Positions 8,233 to 18,500 of a stretch of DNA of 48,891 nucleotides are shown piece by piece. The stretch's first letter is position 1; the number at the start of each line of letters is the position of its first letter. The position numbers and the translations under genes were made by a program. The notes beneath the pieces are model-generated. The model saw only the letters and a list, made by a program, of their open reading frames with translations. It did no database searches and was not told where the DNA came from. Origin of the DNA: an uncultured Faecalibacterium sp. (GTDB lineage: Bacteria; Bacillota; Clostridia; Oscillospirales; Ruminococcaceae); NCBI GenBank assembly GCA_900765105.1, contig CAAFQM010000050.1, positions 1 through 48,891 of the forward strand, given 5' to 3'.

Positions 8233-8270
8233 ATCAGCCCCGAGGAACCGTCAGGCTCCCCGGGGCTGAT
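8233..8270 (-). terminator. Terminator of prophage 1 late operon
   Basis: ATCAGCCCCG (8233-8242) pairs with CGGGGCTGAT (8261-8270). It lies just after the stop of the last lysis gene on the minus strand. The 34 bases 8235-8268 are identical to 47684-47717 at the end of prophage 2. Confidence 0.8.
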
Positions 8271-8284
8271 GCTATGTATTGAGT

Positions 8285-8626
8285 TTACTGTTTCCCTACC
8301 ACATCCTTCGCCCTGTCAAAGCAGAACTGGATGACCTTGCCGATGGTCTCGTCGGTGATTGCCCAGCTGAAAAGCTTTCCAACCTTGCTGCCGTCCAGCG
8401 CGGCGCGCAGCTTTGCGGTCACCCATGCCTTGCGCTCTGCGCCGCGCTTGGTGCCCTGGATCTCGTGCTCGGCGCGGTCGATGAGGTCCAGTACCAGCGG
8501 CCGGACGGATGCGCCGTAGCCCAGCCGGATGGCGCCCACGATGTAAAAGGCCAGCCCGCCCAGCATCAGGGCGAGGGCAAGCCAGCCGGGGACAACGTTC
8601 AAGATATTAGTCAATACTGCTTCCAT
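8285..8626 (-). CDS. Holin-like membrane protein
   Basis: 113 residues with one strong membrane segment (about 12-34) and a charged helical tail rich in Lys and Asp (DLIDRAEHEIQG). Size, topology and place as last gene of the late operon fit a phage holin of the LLH type, which opens the membrane to release lysozyme. It follows AGAAAGGAATCTGACC. Downstream of the lysozyme gene at 9241-9924. Family assignment is by layout, not by a signature motif. Confidence 0.55.
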   Translation of the reverse strand: MEAVLTNILNVVPGWLALALMLGGLAFYIVGAIRLGYGASVRPLVLDLIDRAEHEIQGTKRGAERKAWVTAKLRAALDGSKVGKLFSWAITDETIGKVIQFCFDRAKDVVGKQ

Positions 8627-8643
8627 GGTCAGATTCCTTTCTC

Positions 8644-8961
8644 TCAGTTGATGATCGCGCTGATGCCGCGCTTTGCGACAAAATCGCGCTGCTTATGCTT
8701 TACCTCGGCCGCGTAGTCGAGGGCGGCGTGCATATCGCCGTTACAGTGTGCGTCCGGGATGCGCTGCACGGCTTTGGCGGTGGCTTCTCCCAGCGCGATT
8801 GCGGCGAGGGAGCTTTCGTACAGGTTCGTCTCGAACTCCTCACGGGCTTTCTCTGCGGCTTCCTGCCGTGCTTCCTGACGCTCGATGCGCCGCTTCAGCT
8901 GCCAGACGAGAAGCCCCAGCACCGCCGTCGGAATGCCTGCGGCAGCAAGAATACTCGCCAT
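8644..8961 (-). CDS. Phage lysis-module membrane protein, coiled coil
   Basis: 105 residues. An N-terminal membrane segment (about 3-20) is followed by a charged coiled coil (KRRIERQEARQEAAEKAREE), and the later block RIPDAHCNGDM is one I recall in similar clostridial phage proteins. It could be a second holin or antiholin, or an envelope-linking lysis protein. Its leader GGGGGTGTGACCA and first codons are duplicated at the next gene upstream (9237). Confidence 0.5.
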   Translation of the reverse strand: MASILAAAGIPTAVLGLLVWQLKRRIERQEARQEAAEKAREEFETNLYESSLAAIALGEATAKAVQRIPDAHCNGDMHAALDYAAEVKHKQRDFVAKRGISAIIN

Positions 8962-9251
8962 TGGTCACACCCCCTCTCCATCTTCAGCGTCATCTTCCCA
9001 TGCCTGCTGGATACGCTGGCCGTTGGCACAGACCACATCCATGGTGGCGTCGGCCTGAATGTTCGTTGCGATCAGCGCCTTGTCCATCGTGTCCATACCG
9101 AAATAGCCGGTGAACACTTCACCCGTGGGCAAAGGTGCGGCTACTGCAACTTTGCTGATTTTGTGCTCTTCCAGTGTAGCTAATATGTCGGAGAGCCACG
9201 ATGCATAGGGAGCATCGGAAATCAAACAGCTCGCCATTGGTCACACCCCCT
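8954..9251 (-). repeat. 22-bp direct duplication of a ribosome-binding site and start codon
   Basis: The 22 bases at 8954-8975 and 9230-9251 are identical. On the minus strand they read AGGGGGTGTGACCAATGG then CGAG, that is ribosome binding site, start and first codons (MAS) of two adjacent, otherwise unrelated genes. Confidence 0.85.
8965..9237 (-). CDS. Small hypothetical phage protein in lysis module
   Basis: 90 residues, acidic, no membrane segment or signal peptide. It contains LEEHKISKVAVAAPLPTGEV and FTGYFGMDTMDKALIATNIQ and an acidic end. I do not recognise a family with confidence. It sits between the lysozyme and the membrane lysis proteins with gaps of only 3 bases, so it is co-translated with them. 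Confidence 0.6.
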   Translation of the reverse strand: MASCLISDAPYASWLSDILATLEEHKISKVAVAAPLPTGEVFTGYFGMDTMDKALIATNIQADATMDVVCANGQRIQQAWEDDAEDGEGV

Positions 9252-9924
9252 TCACTTTACTCAGCCCGGCACGCTTGATGATGCTGGCATAGTCCTTGTA
9301 AGCGTGGCTCATGTCAACATTGGTGCTCACGCCCGGCACGCGGGCAGTGCTGGTGTACTGCCACATGCCAAAGGCAAACGCCGTTTTGGGCTTATCCTCA
9401 GGCTTGGTCTTGCGCTGGTCTTTGGGGTATTTCGCCAGCCACACATCGTAGGGTCTCAGCGCCGCGCCGCCCATGTACAGCTCTGTCTGTGCAAAGTACA
9501 GCCCCACATACAGCAGGGCATAAAAGCCCCAGCGCTCCACCGTGCCCAGCGCATAGGCTGCAAGGTCGGTCAGCTCCTGAGTGGACAGCTTTTTGATCTT
9601 GTTGTCCTCCACGTCCACGCTGATGGGCAGCTCAAAGGTCTTGCCGGTCAGGGCGGTTTTGAGCAGGTCAAGCTCTGCGTCCGCCATCTGCTTGTCGGTG
9701 GCGTAGGTGTAGTAGTACACGCCCACCGGAAGGCCCACACGCTTGCACTCCGCGTAGTTGCGCTCAAAGGTCGGGTCGATGTACAGCCCGTCCTTGCGCT
9801 TGGACAGCCTGCCGTTGGTGGATACAGTCTTGAGCATCACCCCATCCACCTTGCCGTTTGCTTTCACAGCGTCCCAGTCGATGACGCCCTGATAGCGGCT
9901 CACGTCCATAATGTTTTTTTCCAT
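9241..9924 (-). CDS. GH25 lysozyme (endolysin)
   Basis: 227 residues forming one GH25 catalytic domain with no signal peptide or cell-wall-binding repeats. Family marks are DVSRYQG (D7), the acidic pair in VDVED (D104, E106), GVYYYTYA and the late WQYTSTARV. GH25 enzymes cut the N-acetylmuramoyl link of peptidoglycan, releasing progeny at the end of infection. It needs a holin to cross the membrane, and candidates follow directly. AGGAGAAGTAAGCC precedes the ATG. Confidence 0.9.
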   Translation of the reverse strand: MEKNIMDVSRYQGVIDWDAVKANGKVDGVMLKTVSTNGRLSKRKDGLYIDPTFERNYAECKRVGLPVGVYYYTYATDKQMADAELDLLKTALTGKTFELPISVDVEDNKIKKLSTQELTDLAAYALGTVERWGFYALLYVGLYFAQTELYMGGAALRPYDVWLAKYPKDQRKTKPEDKPKTAFAFGMWQYTSTARVPGVSTNVDMSHAYKDYASIIKRAGLSKVKGV

Positions 9925-9927
9925 GGC

Positions 9928-10080
9928 TTACTTCTCCTGCACGATCTCTTCAAACCCGCTCTTGATGAGCAGCGCCTTGACTTTCTCCTTCAGCAGGCGC
10001 GGGCAGCGCTCATACAGTGCCTTTGCCTCCTCCAAAGTCTCAGCGGACATGATCTCCTGTGCCCATAACTTCGCCATCAT
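9928..10080 (-). CDS. Small CD1375-like phage protein
   Basis: 50 residues from ATG-ATG at 10080, behind AGAAAGG. The frame MMAKLWAQEI with VKALLIKSGF near the end matches the pattern of CD1375-type proteins, tiny genes found between tail and lysis genes in clostridial phages. Function unknown. A longer in-frame start exists at 10119 but overlaps the upstream gene. Confidence 0.55.
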   Translation of the reverse strand: MMAKLWAQEIMSAETLEEAKALYERCPRLLKEKVKALLIKSGFEEIVQEK

Positions 10081-10111
10081 AAATACCAGCCTTTCTAATT
10101 TTTGTGTGATT

Positions 10112-10450
10112 TCATGCATAAACAGTTTCGCTCATTTCCAGCAAGCACTGCCGAAACATCGTGTTTTCTTTTTGCAGCGTGCCCAGCGTCTGGGGCAGCT
10201 TGTCCAGCGCTTCCTGCCGCTGCTGGGCTTCCTGCTGCTCTTTTTCGCGCTGGACAAGCTCCTCCGCGGTCGGCGGGGGCGGCACAGTGCCCGCTGCGTA
10301 CACCGTGTAGCTTCCGCCGTCCAGTGCAATGCCCCAGTAACGCTCGCCTGTGACGGCGGCTGCGTTGTGCTCGCTCACGACCCGCGCAAGGGTGGCGTAA
10401 TCGGCTTCTGACGCTTGTACAGCATAACCGGGTTTGATATCGTTGTTCAT
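10112..10450 (-). CDS. Phage tail-region protein, coiled-coil C-terminus
   Basis: 112 residues behind AAAGGAGAGGAAA. The N-terminal half is compact (RYWGIALDGGSYTVYAAG), followed by a Pro run and a Gln/Glu-rich coiled coil. Such proteins near clostridial phage lysis genes are often tail-associated. No firm family. Confidence 0.55.
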   Translation of the reverse strand: MNNDIKPGYAVQASEADYATLARVVSEHNAAAVTGERYWGIALDGGSYTVYAAGTVPPPPTAEELVQREKEQQEAQQRQEALDKLPQTLGTLQKENTMFRQCLLEMSETVYA

Positions 10451-10478
10451 TTTCCTCTCCTTTCTCCGGTCTCCCGGC

Positions 10479-11258
10479 TCACGCGATCACGTGCCCCGTT
10501 TCGTCCACCAGTGTGTCCGGCGGTAAAATCATGCAGGGGCGAACACCACAGGAGTCGTCGTAATAGAAGTAGCCTCCGGAACCATTGGTGCCGATGCGCC
10601 AGATGCTGTTCTTGCTGCTGGTATACGGAGAGCGAAGCCACCAAGTAGAAGCTTTGCCGTCGTTGTATGCGATACGCTTGCTGCCACTGTCAAAATAAGG
10701 CAGTTTTGTACCCTCGGTGGAATCCATAGAGGATTCTACGACTCCCGCCTCTGTACCGGATAGCGAGAACACTTTGGTACTCAGACCGTTGGAGCCAGTG
10801 GCAAGGCTACCGCCGGAACCCGTTCCGTTGTGATACGGAATCTTCACCTGTTTGATAGCGCTACGAATGTCGCTTTCGATAAGGTTATAGAACGTTCCGT
10901 TCAAGTAGGAGTGGATATCCGAATTTTTGTAGTCATTATTTCTGTTGGAACGGTTCCACTTCATCTTGGTGTAGGTGTCCTTCATCAGAAGCCACGTTCC
11001 GTTGCAGCTATCGTCATAGACGCTAGACGGCTTGCCCTGATGGACAACGATGAAGTCTCTGTCAGCGCCATTCACCTTCAGCTTCACGGTGCTACCCACA
11101 GCAAAGTTGCCAAGAGGCGTGCCGCTCTGGTAGGCGAGACAGGCTTGTCCATTTACGCCGACATACATCTTTCGCACTTGTCTGGCTTTCCCATCAATGC
11201 CCACATAGAGCTTGTACATTTTGTGCGCTGCGTCCCCGATACAGAGATATACGCTCAT
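10479..11258 (-). CDS. DUF6273-like surface or receptor-recognition protein of the phage tail
   Basis: 259 residues. A short N-terminal segment (YVGIDGKARQVRKMYVGVNG) is followed by a domain with TWWLRSPYTSS and the final GVRPCMILPP, the marks of the DUF6273 / formylglycine-enzyme-like lectin fold used for display on phages and cell surfaces. Directly downstream of the tail fibre gene, it is a good candidate for receptor binding. I looked for a diversity-generating reverse transcriptase and template repeat and saw none, so it is not a diversity-generating element here. Confidence 0.65.
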   Translation of the reverse strand: MSVYLCIGDAAHKMYKLYVGIDGKARQVRKMYVGVNGQACLAYQSGTPLGNFAVGSTVKLKVNGADRDFIVVHQGKPSSVYDDSCNGTWLLMKDTYTKMKWNRSNRNNDYKNSDIHSYLNGTFYNLIESDIRSAIKQVKIPYHNGTGSGGSLATGSNGLSTKVFSLSGTEAGVVESSMDSTEGTKLPYFDSGSKRIAYNDGKASTWWLRSPYTSSKNSIWRIGTNGSGGYFYYDDSCGVRPCMILPPDTLVDETGHVIA

Positions 11259-11270
11259 GCGCCCACCTCC

Positions 11271-12413
11271 TTATTTGTACACCAGCAGGACGGTGCCGGT
11301 GGGAAGGGCACCGCCCACGCCGGGGTCGGTCGTTTGCGCCCTGATGCTGAACCCGCCGACGCTGGTCACGCTCAGTGTGCCGTCCTTCGTCACACTCAGA
11401 CCGCCGCCCACCTTCACGCCGCCCAGCCGGGTCTCCGTCGCTGCGGGCAGAGTGTAGGGCGCGCCGAACTTTCCGTCTGCTTCCGTCTTCGAGTACACTT
11501 CCGTCTTCGAGTACACTTCCGTCTTTCCGTAGCTTTCCTCTTTGCTGTAGGCACCCACATCTTCCGCTGTCAGGGCAGTGTTCTTTCCGGTCCCGCCGTG
11601 CGCCGTGTCAAGGACGCCTGTCAGGTTTTCCAGCGCCGTGGTGTCCTTTGTCTGCAGCGTCCGGGTGCTGCCGTCTCCCATCGTCAGGGTCACGGTCTGC
11701 CCTGTAATGGTAATGCTCTTCACATATCCGGCGCTGTTCTCTTCCACTGCGCCAAGGTCTGCAGCCGTCAGGGTCACAACGCCGCCCTTGCCGTTCACGC
11801 TGCGCACTGCGCCGTCTGAGGGTGCGGTCAACTCTGCCCGGTCAGCCGCCCTTTCTGCGCGGCTCGCGCTGCCTTTCGCCGCACTCTGCGCCGCTCCGGC
11901 CTCGGACGCTGCTGTTGTAGCCTCCGTCCTTGCCGCTTCCGCCTTGTTTGCGTCCTGCTTTGCCGCCGCTGCCGCATTTCGGGCTTCCTGCGCACTGTTC
12001 TGTGCAGCATTTGAATAGTCCAGCACCTGCGCCACAAAGGCCTCGTACTGTGTCGGGCTGATCTCCGCGTCGCCGTCTGTGGCAAGCGTCTCATAACAGT
12101 CGTATTTTGCCGGCCGCGTCAGTGCCCGGAATCCGTCCTCCCCCAGCGCCATCAGCATCCACACGCCGCTTCTCGACGCGGTAAAGTCCTTTCCCACCGC
12201 ACAGCTGTCCTCTTCGTCCAGCAAAATGGGGGTCGGCAGCGTCCCGTCCTGCCGCTGGATGTGCAGCGTCACGCTCTTGCCCTGCCAGCTCTCCGGCAGG
12301 ATAAATTCCAGCCTTTCCACGTTCGCGCTGCTCTGCCCGCCCAGATGCAGCATCTTCATCTCCGGGCAAAACTCCACCCCGCCAAAGTGCTTTTCTACGA
12401 TCCTTACCTGCAT
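11271..12413 (-). CDS. Tail fibre protein
   Basis: 380 residues. The N-terminal ~110 residues form a baseplate-upper-protein-like beta domain (EFILPESWQGKSVTLHIQRQ). Residues about 130-200 are an Ala-rich coiled coil. Next come VRSVNGKGGVVTLTAADLGA, a repeat typical of trimeric phage fibres, and YSKTEVYSKTEVYSKTEAD, a short in-frame tandem repeat. The C-terminus is a beta-rich tip. It has its own putative late promoter 28 bases before the start and a terminator between it and the giant gene upstream. Confidence 0.75.
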   Translation of the reverse strand: MQVRIVEKHFGGVEFCPEMKMLHLGGQSSANVERLEFILPESWQGKSVTLHIQRQDGTLPTPILLDEEDSCAVGKDFTASRSGVWMLMALGEDGFRALTRPAKYDCYETLATDGDAEISPTQYEAFVAQVLDYSNAAQNSAQEARNAAAAAKQDANKAEAARTEATTAASEAGAAQSAAKGSASRAERAADRAELTAPSDGAVRSVNGKGGVVTLTAADLGAVEENSAGYVKSITITGQTVTLTMGDGSTRTLQTKDTTALENLTGVLDTAHGGTGKNTALTAEDVGAYSKEESYGKTEVYSKTEVYSKTEADGKFGAPYTLPAATETRLGGVKVGGGLSVTKDGTLSVTSVGGFSIRAQTTDPGVGGALPTGTVLLVYK

Positions 12414-12440
12414 GTCCGTTCCCTCCTTCCGTTTTCTTTC

Positions 12441-12480
12441 AGTCTACCGCCCTTTCTCCAAAACAAAAACTGTGCACTTT
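12441..12480 (-). promoter_or_regulatory. Putative phage late promoter, copy 2 (before tail fibre)
   Basis: This 40-bp block matches 34495-34534 at 36 of 40 positions. On the minus strand it reads ACAGTTTTTGTTTTGGAG, a variable part, GGGCGG and TAGACT. It can be read as TTTTTG, 17 bp, TAGACT, a weak sigma-A promoter that would need an activator. Both copies lie ~30 bases before a strong start and just after a terminator. Confidence 0.6.
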
Positions 12481-12490
12481 CGCAAACAGC

Positions 12491-12523
12491 AGCACCCCGG
12501 CAGATCTTTCCCGCCGGGGTGCT
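12491..12523 (-). terminator. Terminator after the giant ejection-protein gene
   Basis: AGCACCCCGGC (12491-12501) pairs perfectly with GCCGGGGTGCT (12513-12523), between the giant gene and the late promoter copy 2. Confidence 0.75.
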
Positions 12524-12551
12524 TTCTATTGGTGACAAAGCGTCACCGGAT

Positions 12552-12594
12552 GGCTGCCACTTGGCTGCCACTTGGTTGGCATCTGGTTGTCACC
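12552..12594. repeat. Iteron-like 11-bp tandem repeat
   Basis: GGCTGCCACTT occurs twice in tandem (12552-12562, 12563-12573), followed by two diverged units (GGTTGGCATCT, GGTTGTCACC). It overlaps the stop of the giant gene. A GGTGAC/GTCACC inverted repeat lies just left. Role unknown. Confidence 0.6.
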
Positions 12595-15500
12595 GCAGCA
12601 GTGCATACGGGTCCACTTCCGGTTCCTTCTCCGCCGCCTTCTCCGCGTTTTTCTCCCACTGTGCAAAGGTCTTTTCCGTGTACAGTGCGTTCCCGTCCGC
12701 GTCGGTCAGCGCCAGCAGCACATCCGCCATCTGCTGCTTGTCCGCGTCGCTGCCCGCAAGGTAGTCCGGCTTTGCCAGCTTCGTGATCTCGGTCTTCAGG
12801 CTGTTCGGCGTCCTGCCGGCTTTCACCAGCCGGTCGTACTCTGCCTGCACGTCCTTCGCGCTGCGGCTGTCCATCGCTTCGCTCAGGTCCGCGTACATGT
12901 CCCCGCTGTCGCCCTTCAGCAACGCATCTGCTTTAACATTGATAGCACCTTCGCTTCCCTTTCCGTCTCGGTTATCTCCTGTCACCATGTCAATAACTTT
13001 CGTTCTCCTTTCTGCATCCTCCTTCACATTCTTCCGGATGCCCATCACGTCATACACATCACTGATGATTTCCTGTGTCAGCCTCACGCGGGTTTCATCG
13101 TCTCCCGCATTTCGTGCTTTTGCCGCAGCCTCCACTTTTTTGTCGTATTTTACCAGCCGCGTTTTCATCTGCTTGTAGATCTCATCCTCCTTGCCCATGG
13201 CGGTCAGCTTTTCCACGGCTGCCTGCGCTTCGTCCGCGTCGCCGCCGGCATAGGCATTGTACAGCCGGTCATACTGCCCGGTCGCGCTCTCCGGCAGGCT
13301 GTCAAAGTTGCCGTATTTACCGTTCTTCTTCCAGTCCTGCAGGGTTCCGTACCAGCCTGCTGCCGCTTCCACAAACTTCTTTCCGTTCGCGTAGGGCACG
13401 CCCAGCGCCTGCAACCCCGCTTCCACCACGTTTCCGGCCAGCGTCCACAGCTTCCGGTCATGCTTTTCCGCTTCGTCCTCGTCCATGCCGCCGATGTCCT
13501 TCCGCAGCTCATAGGCAAACTTTCCGGCCGCAGCCGCAAATTCGTTCACAAGTCCCAGGTTCGCCGCGCTCACCACATCGTAGTCGTTTCCGGTCACCGC
13601 GTTGCTGGCAAAGCCGTAAATTTCGCTTCCGTACAGCCCCGTGCCTGCAAAGCTTTCCATGCACAGTTCTCCGAGCCGTTTCAAAAGACTTTTCAGGGTC
13701 ATGTCGCCGTTTTCGTCCTGCAGGTCCTTCCACCGGTGCAGCACAAATCCCACGCCCATCTTCATCAGCGCAAAAGTCACGGTCTGCACGGTCTGGCTTG
13801 CCACTGCCCGGCGCAGCTGCTGCCCTGCCCGCTGTACTTCCGCTTTATTCTCCGCGCTGCTTTCAGCCCTGTACCGCTCCGCCTGTGCCTTGTAGTCGCC
13901 CACTGCGTCCGCCAGAATGCCGTAATTCTGGAAGCGCTGGGTGGTAAACATGGTCAGTGCCTTTGCCATGCCGTCCGGGTTGCGCTGGATGCCAGCCCGC
14001 TGCATCACAGTGTAGTTGGGTTGGGTCTGCTCGATCACCTTCTGATAGGTGCGGTTCACCGCTTCCCAGTAGGCCGGGCTTCCGGTCACCTCCGCGCCCT
14101 CAAATTCCGCCGTGTGGTTCTGCACATACCGCTTGCTGCCTTCCCACAGTGCCGCCACGGTCACTTCGTCCATGCCGTTGATCCACCCGGTCAGCGCCTT
14201 CGGCAGTTTGTCCATTCCCTTCTGCGCCAGTGTTTCCCGCTTTCCGATGCTCTGCAGCTCGCCTTTTCCGGTCCCACGCTGCCGCCACTGCAAAAGCACG
14301 TCCCCGTGCTCTGCAATTTCCGCTTCCAGCGCCGCCCGCTGTTTCGGCGAAAAATTCTTCACAAAGGGTACCACTGCCGCCATGGTGTCGCCGCCCAGCA
14401 CCGCAGCTGCCGTGGGCAAAGATGCTGCCTGCGCCAGCGCAACGCCCGGGTTCAGCGTCAGCACTGCGCCTGCGTATTTGCTGCTCAGGTTTCCCAGCCA
14501 CTGCAGGGTGCTCTTTCTCTGTCGCGATTTCTTCTGCAAGTCCTTCAGCAGATTGTCAATGTAGTTCACCGCGTCCCCGCCCCACTGTTCTTTGATAATA
14601 CCGTTCTTGAGGTTTTTCAGGCCTTCCCGCGTCTCCACGCCGCTGTTCAGGACCTTCTGCACGTCCCGGATAGGTGCCGCAAGCCCCGCATAGTCTGCCG
14701 TGTCCCGCAAACTGCGCTGCACCACACTCGAGCACTCTTCCAAAAGGATGGGCTGGCTGCTCTTCACACGGTTCTTCAAAAAGCCCCGGCCCTCAATGGT
14801 CGCGTCCAGATTCAGGCCGTCGATCTGGGTCGCCAGCACCGATTTATCCACCGCAATGGGGTAGTAGTTTTTCACGGTTGCCCGCTGGTAGCCCACCAGC
14901 TGCAGGCTCGTCTCGTTGATGAGCTTCGCGGTGTAGTTGTCGAAGAACTCCTTCATGTCCGCGCACCATGCCCGGTCATAGTCAGTCATGGCCGCTTCCA
15001 CCGTCTGCAGGATGCTATCCGCTGTCGGGGTTCCGTCCGCATCCGTCAGCATTCCCAGATGTACGGTCTGTCCCTTCTGGTAAGCCTGCTCAATGTCACC
15101 CTTGTTGTACAGCTTTGCATCCGGAATCACAAGTCCGCCGTTCATCAGGTGGTTCAGGCTGTCGGTGTTGTGCAGGTGCATGTACAAACTGCACAGCTGT
15201 GCATGGGTCAGTTCGGCTTTCTTTCCCTTCACATCGGTCAGGCCCACGTCCACAAGGTCTGCGCCCGGGCCTGCAAAGTTCTGCATTTCCTTCACGTGTT
15301 CTTTTCCGGTCACGTTGGCAAACAGCTTTTCGCCTTCCACGGTGATCTTCGTCTGGCGGTACTGTCCGTCGTTCAGCATTTGGGCCATCTTTTCCATCTG
15401 GCCGTTCTTCGCGTAGCCGCCCAGCATACGGAACACCCGCTCGCCGCCCAGCATGTCAAGGTTGTACTTCGTCAGCAGGTTCTGCACTCCGTCCAGCGCC

Positions 15501-18500
15501 CCGCCGGGGTGGTTGCCCTTGCTGGCATTCACCTCGCTGGCTGCGCCTTCTGCGATTGCGCTCACTTCTTCCGCCTTGGCAAGGCTCACCGTCTTGTTTG
15601 CGTTTCGGATCACGTGCAGCGTCGAACTTGTAATTGCCTTCAGCATCCGCATCTGATCCACCGTCATGGGCAGATAGGTGCGGTTCTCCGTCTCCTTGAT
15701 GCGTTTGCGCAGCCGTTCCTGCAGTGCCCATGCTTTCTCGCTGTCCGGTAAAACTTCTGCCTCGGCCAGCTGCTCGTGCAGTTTGGTCAGCTTTGCGTCC
15801 TTTGTCGTCTGCAGGTCGTCCCACAGCGTCTGAATCAGGGTATCCACGCCGGTCTGCTTCCATTCTTCGGTCATGGCGTTGGGGTTGTTCTCGCTGCCCG
15901 CACTCTGCCGGATCCGGCCCTGCAGCCTCGTCAGCTGGTTCACGGCCCGTTCGTTCAGAATGGTCATGTCCGCCAGCTTTGCCACCTGTGCTGCCGCATC
16001 GATCAGCCCCGGCTGTACATACTTGTCCTTGCTGGGCCGCAGCACCATCTGGTTCAGCGCCGCCGCATCCTGCCGGATGCCCCGCTTCAGCTCGTCCATC
16101 TTCCGGCCGTCCCGCGCTTTCTGCACCCGCTTCTCGGCCACCCGCTTCGCAATGGCGATCTCCTCATCCCGCTGCTGGCGTGCCACTTCGGCGGCCAGTG
16201 CGTTCCGCTGCGCCTGCTTCTGCTGCCAGGCCTCGGCTTTCCTCTGGTTCTCATCCTCCCATTCCATGATCTCGTTTTCCTGCACCAGCAGGCTGTACTC
16301 TGCCTTGTCCGCGCGCCGCTGTTCCGCTTTCACCTGTCGGGCAAGGTCCGCGTTCTCTTCCCGCAGCTCTCCCATCCGCTCCCGGTACCACAGCTTTGCC
16401 TCATCCAGCATCTGCTGCCGTTCCGCTTTCATCCGCTTCACTTCGGCCTTCATTTCCCGCTCGTAGCTTTCCCGCAGCACGGTCAGCTTTTCGTTCAGGT
16501 CTCCCACGTTGTCAACGTCCACACCAAAGGTTTCAAGGTTTTCGTTCAGCAGCTTTTCCGCCTTCGCGTTCTGCCGCTGCAGCTGCCGCATCTGCTGCAC
16601 TTCCGCGTTCCGGCCCGCCGTGCGCTGGTTCTCGGCCAGCCGCCGGTTGAACTCTTTACTCTGTGCTTTCTGCACCCCCTTCAGGCCCTTCTCCACTTCG
16701 GCGGCCCGGCTCTCGTCTCCCGCAGCAGCTTTCGCCACTTCCATGTTGTGCCGCTGGATGCCTTCAAAAATAGCCTCGGCATCGGTCAGCTGCGGCAGCT
16801 GCATGATGTCCCCGATGATTCTGCCCGCCAGCTCCACCTTCGCGTCCTCGTACTCCGCATCGTCTGCAAACCGGCTCATCGTCTTCGGCTTGATGTCATC
16901 ATGCAGGTTCATCAGCACGTCCAGCCATTCGGTGCTTTCCATGCTCAATGCCCCCGCCACACCGGCCTTCTCCGCCGCTGCCTTCCACAGCGCCCGTGCG
17001 CCGTCGGTGATCCCGCCCGTCGCCCGGGTGTCATTGATGATGCTTTCATACTGTTCCGCCGGGTTTCCGTCCCGCACGCCGTCGGCCTGCCGCAGCGTCA
17101 CGCCGTGGCGTCTTGCCTCTGCCACCGCCTCGCTCCAGCTGCCGTACCGCTTCACCAGTTCTGCCTTCGCCTGTCCGGTCTTGTTCACGGTGTATTCCAG
17201 CTTGTGCAGCTCCGGGTACTCGTCCCACAGCTCGCTGTTCCGGTAGGTTGCCCCGTCCTGGATCTCGCCCGCCAGCGTTTCTGCCAGCGCTTCGGCCTTG
17301 TTCATGTCCGCGCCGTCGGCCTTCAGGTAGTTCACCAGCACTTCGGTCTCCTGCGCCAGCTTCGCCCGGTCGGCCTTGCTGCCGTTGGCCTTCAGCCAGC
17401 GCCCGGCCAGCTCGTCCACCGCGCTGCGGCTCACGTTCACGCCTCGTGTCAGCCCAAAGAACTGGCTCAGCGTGTCCAGCGCCGCCGCCTTCTCCGCGAT
17501 CACCCGGCTTGCCTGCTGCTGCTCGTTCCGCTTCGCGTCCCGGCTCGCCTGCTCGGCCAGCTGATAACGGAACTTTGCAAGTTCGCTTTCCTGTGCCAGC
17601 TCCCCGGTCCTGTAATATTCCCGGATCTCGCGCACCACTTTGTCCGCGTCCACACTCCCGCTGTACGCTTTGCTTGCCGCCACACGTCCGTCCGCTGTGG
17701 AAATGTCCAGAATGAACTGCCCGCGTTCCCCGCTCAGTTCGTCCACCATCTTCCGGATCTGTTCCAGCTGCTGTGCAGTCGGTTCCGTGTCTGCCGAAAG
17801 GTCGATGCCCGGTCCCTCTGCCATCACGCGCACGTTTCCGTCCAGTAAAAACTCGTTCAGTGCTTCCGTGCCGCTCTTCGTTTCCGCCGGGCCGAACACT
17901 TCCCGGATTGCCCTATGGTCCGTGTCCCGTGTCCGCTCGCTCTGCGCAAAGTTCAGCATCTTGCCGTCCGGCAGAATGTACCCTGCCTTTTTAAAGTCCT
18001 CGGTCACGCCGAACCGCTCTTTTGCCAGCTGCCTGCGGTACTCTGCTTTCCCGCCGTGTTTTTCTGCTTCCGCATTATAGGCCAGCTGCCGGTCGTTCGC
18101 CTTTGCGTCCGCCCGTGCCTGCAGCCGTTCTCCTGCTTCTCGCATCCGGTCGCCCAGTGCCGCACTCTGTTCTTCCAGCTGTGCCAGACGGCTGTTGTAG
18201 TCCTTGCGCTTTGCAATGTAACTCTGGTATTCCTCGCTCTCGCGGTACGCCTTTGCTTGTGCCGAAAAATTCCCCAGCGCTTTCTTCTTCGCTTCAACAG
18301 CTTTCACTTCTGCGCTTTCCAGCCATGCCGTGCGCTCTTCCTTCAGCGCTTTCTGCTGTTCGCTCAGCGCCTGCTGCTCGGCGCTCAGCTTTTCCACCTC
18401 GTCCGCTTCTGCGATCTGCATCCGCACATTTTTCTTTACAGGTGCGTCATTCTGTGCTATAGTAGTATCAGAAGATACTTCCTGGACATCCGCAAGGTTG

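Noticed and set aside
10479..12413. Diversity-generating retroelement, because the tail protein has a lectin-like DUF6273 end
   Set aside because: No reverse transcriptase and no template/variable repeat pair found near it.
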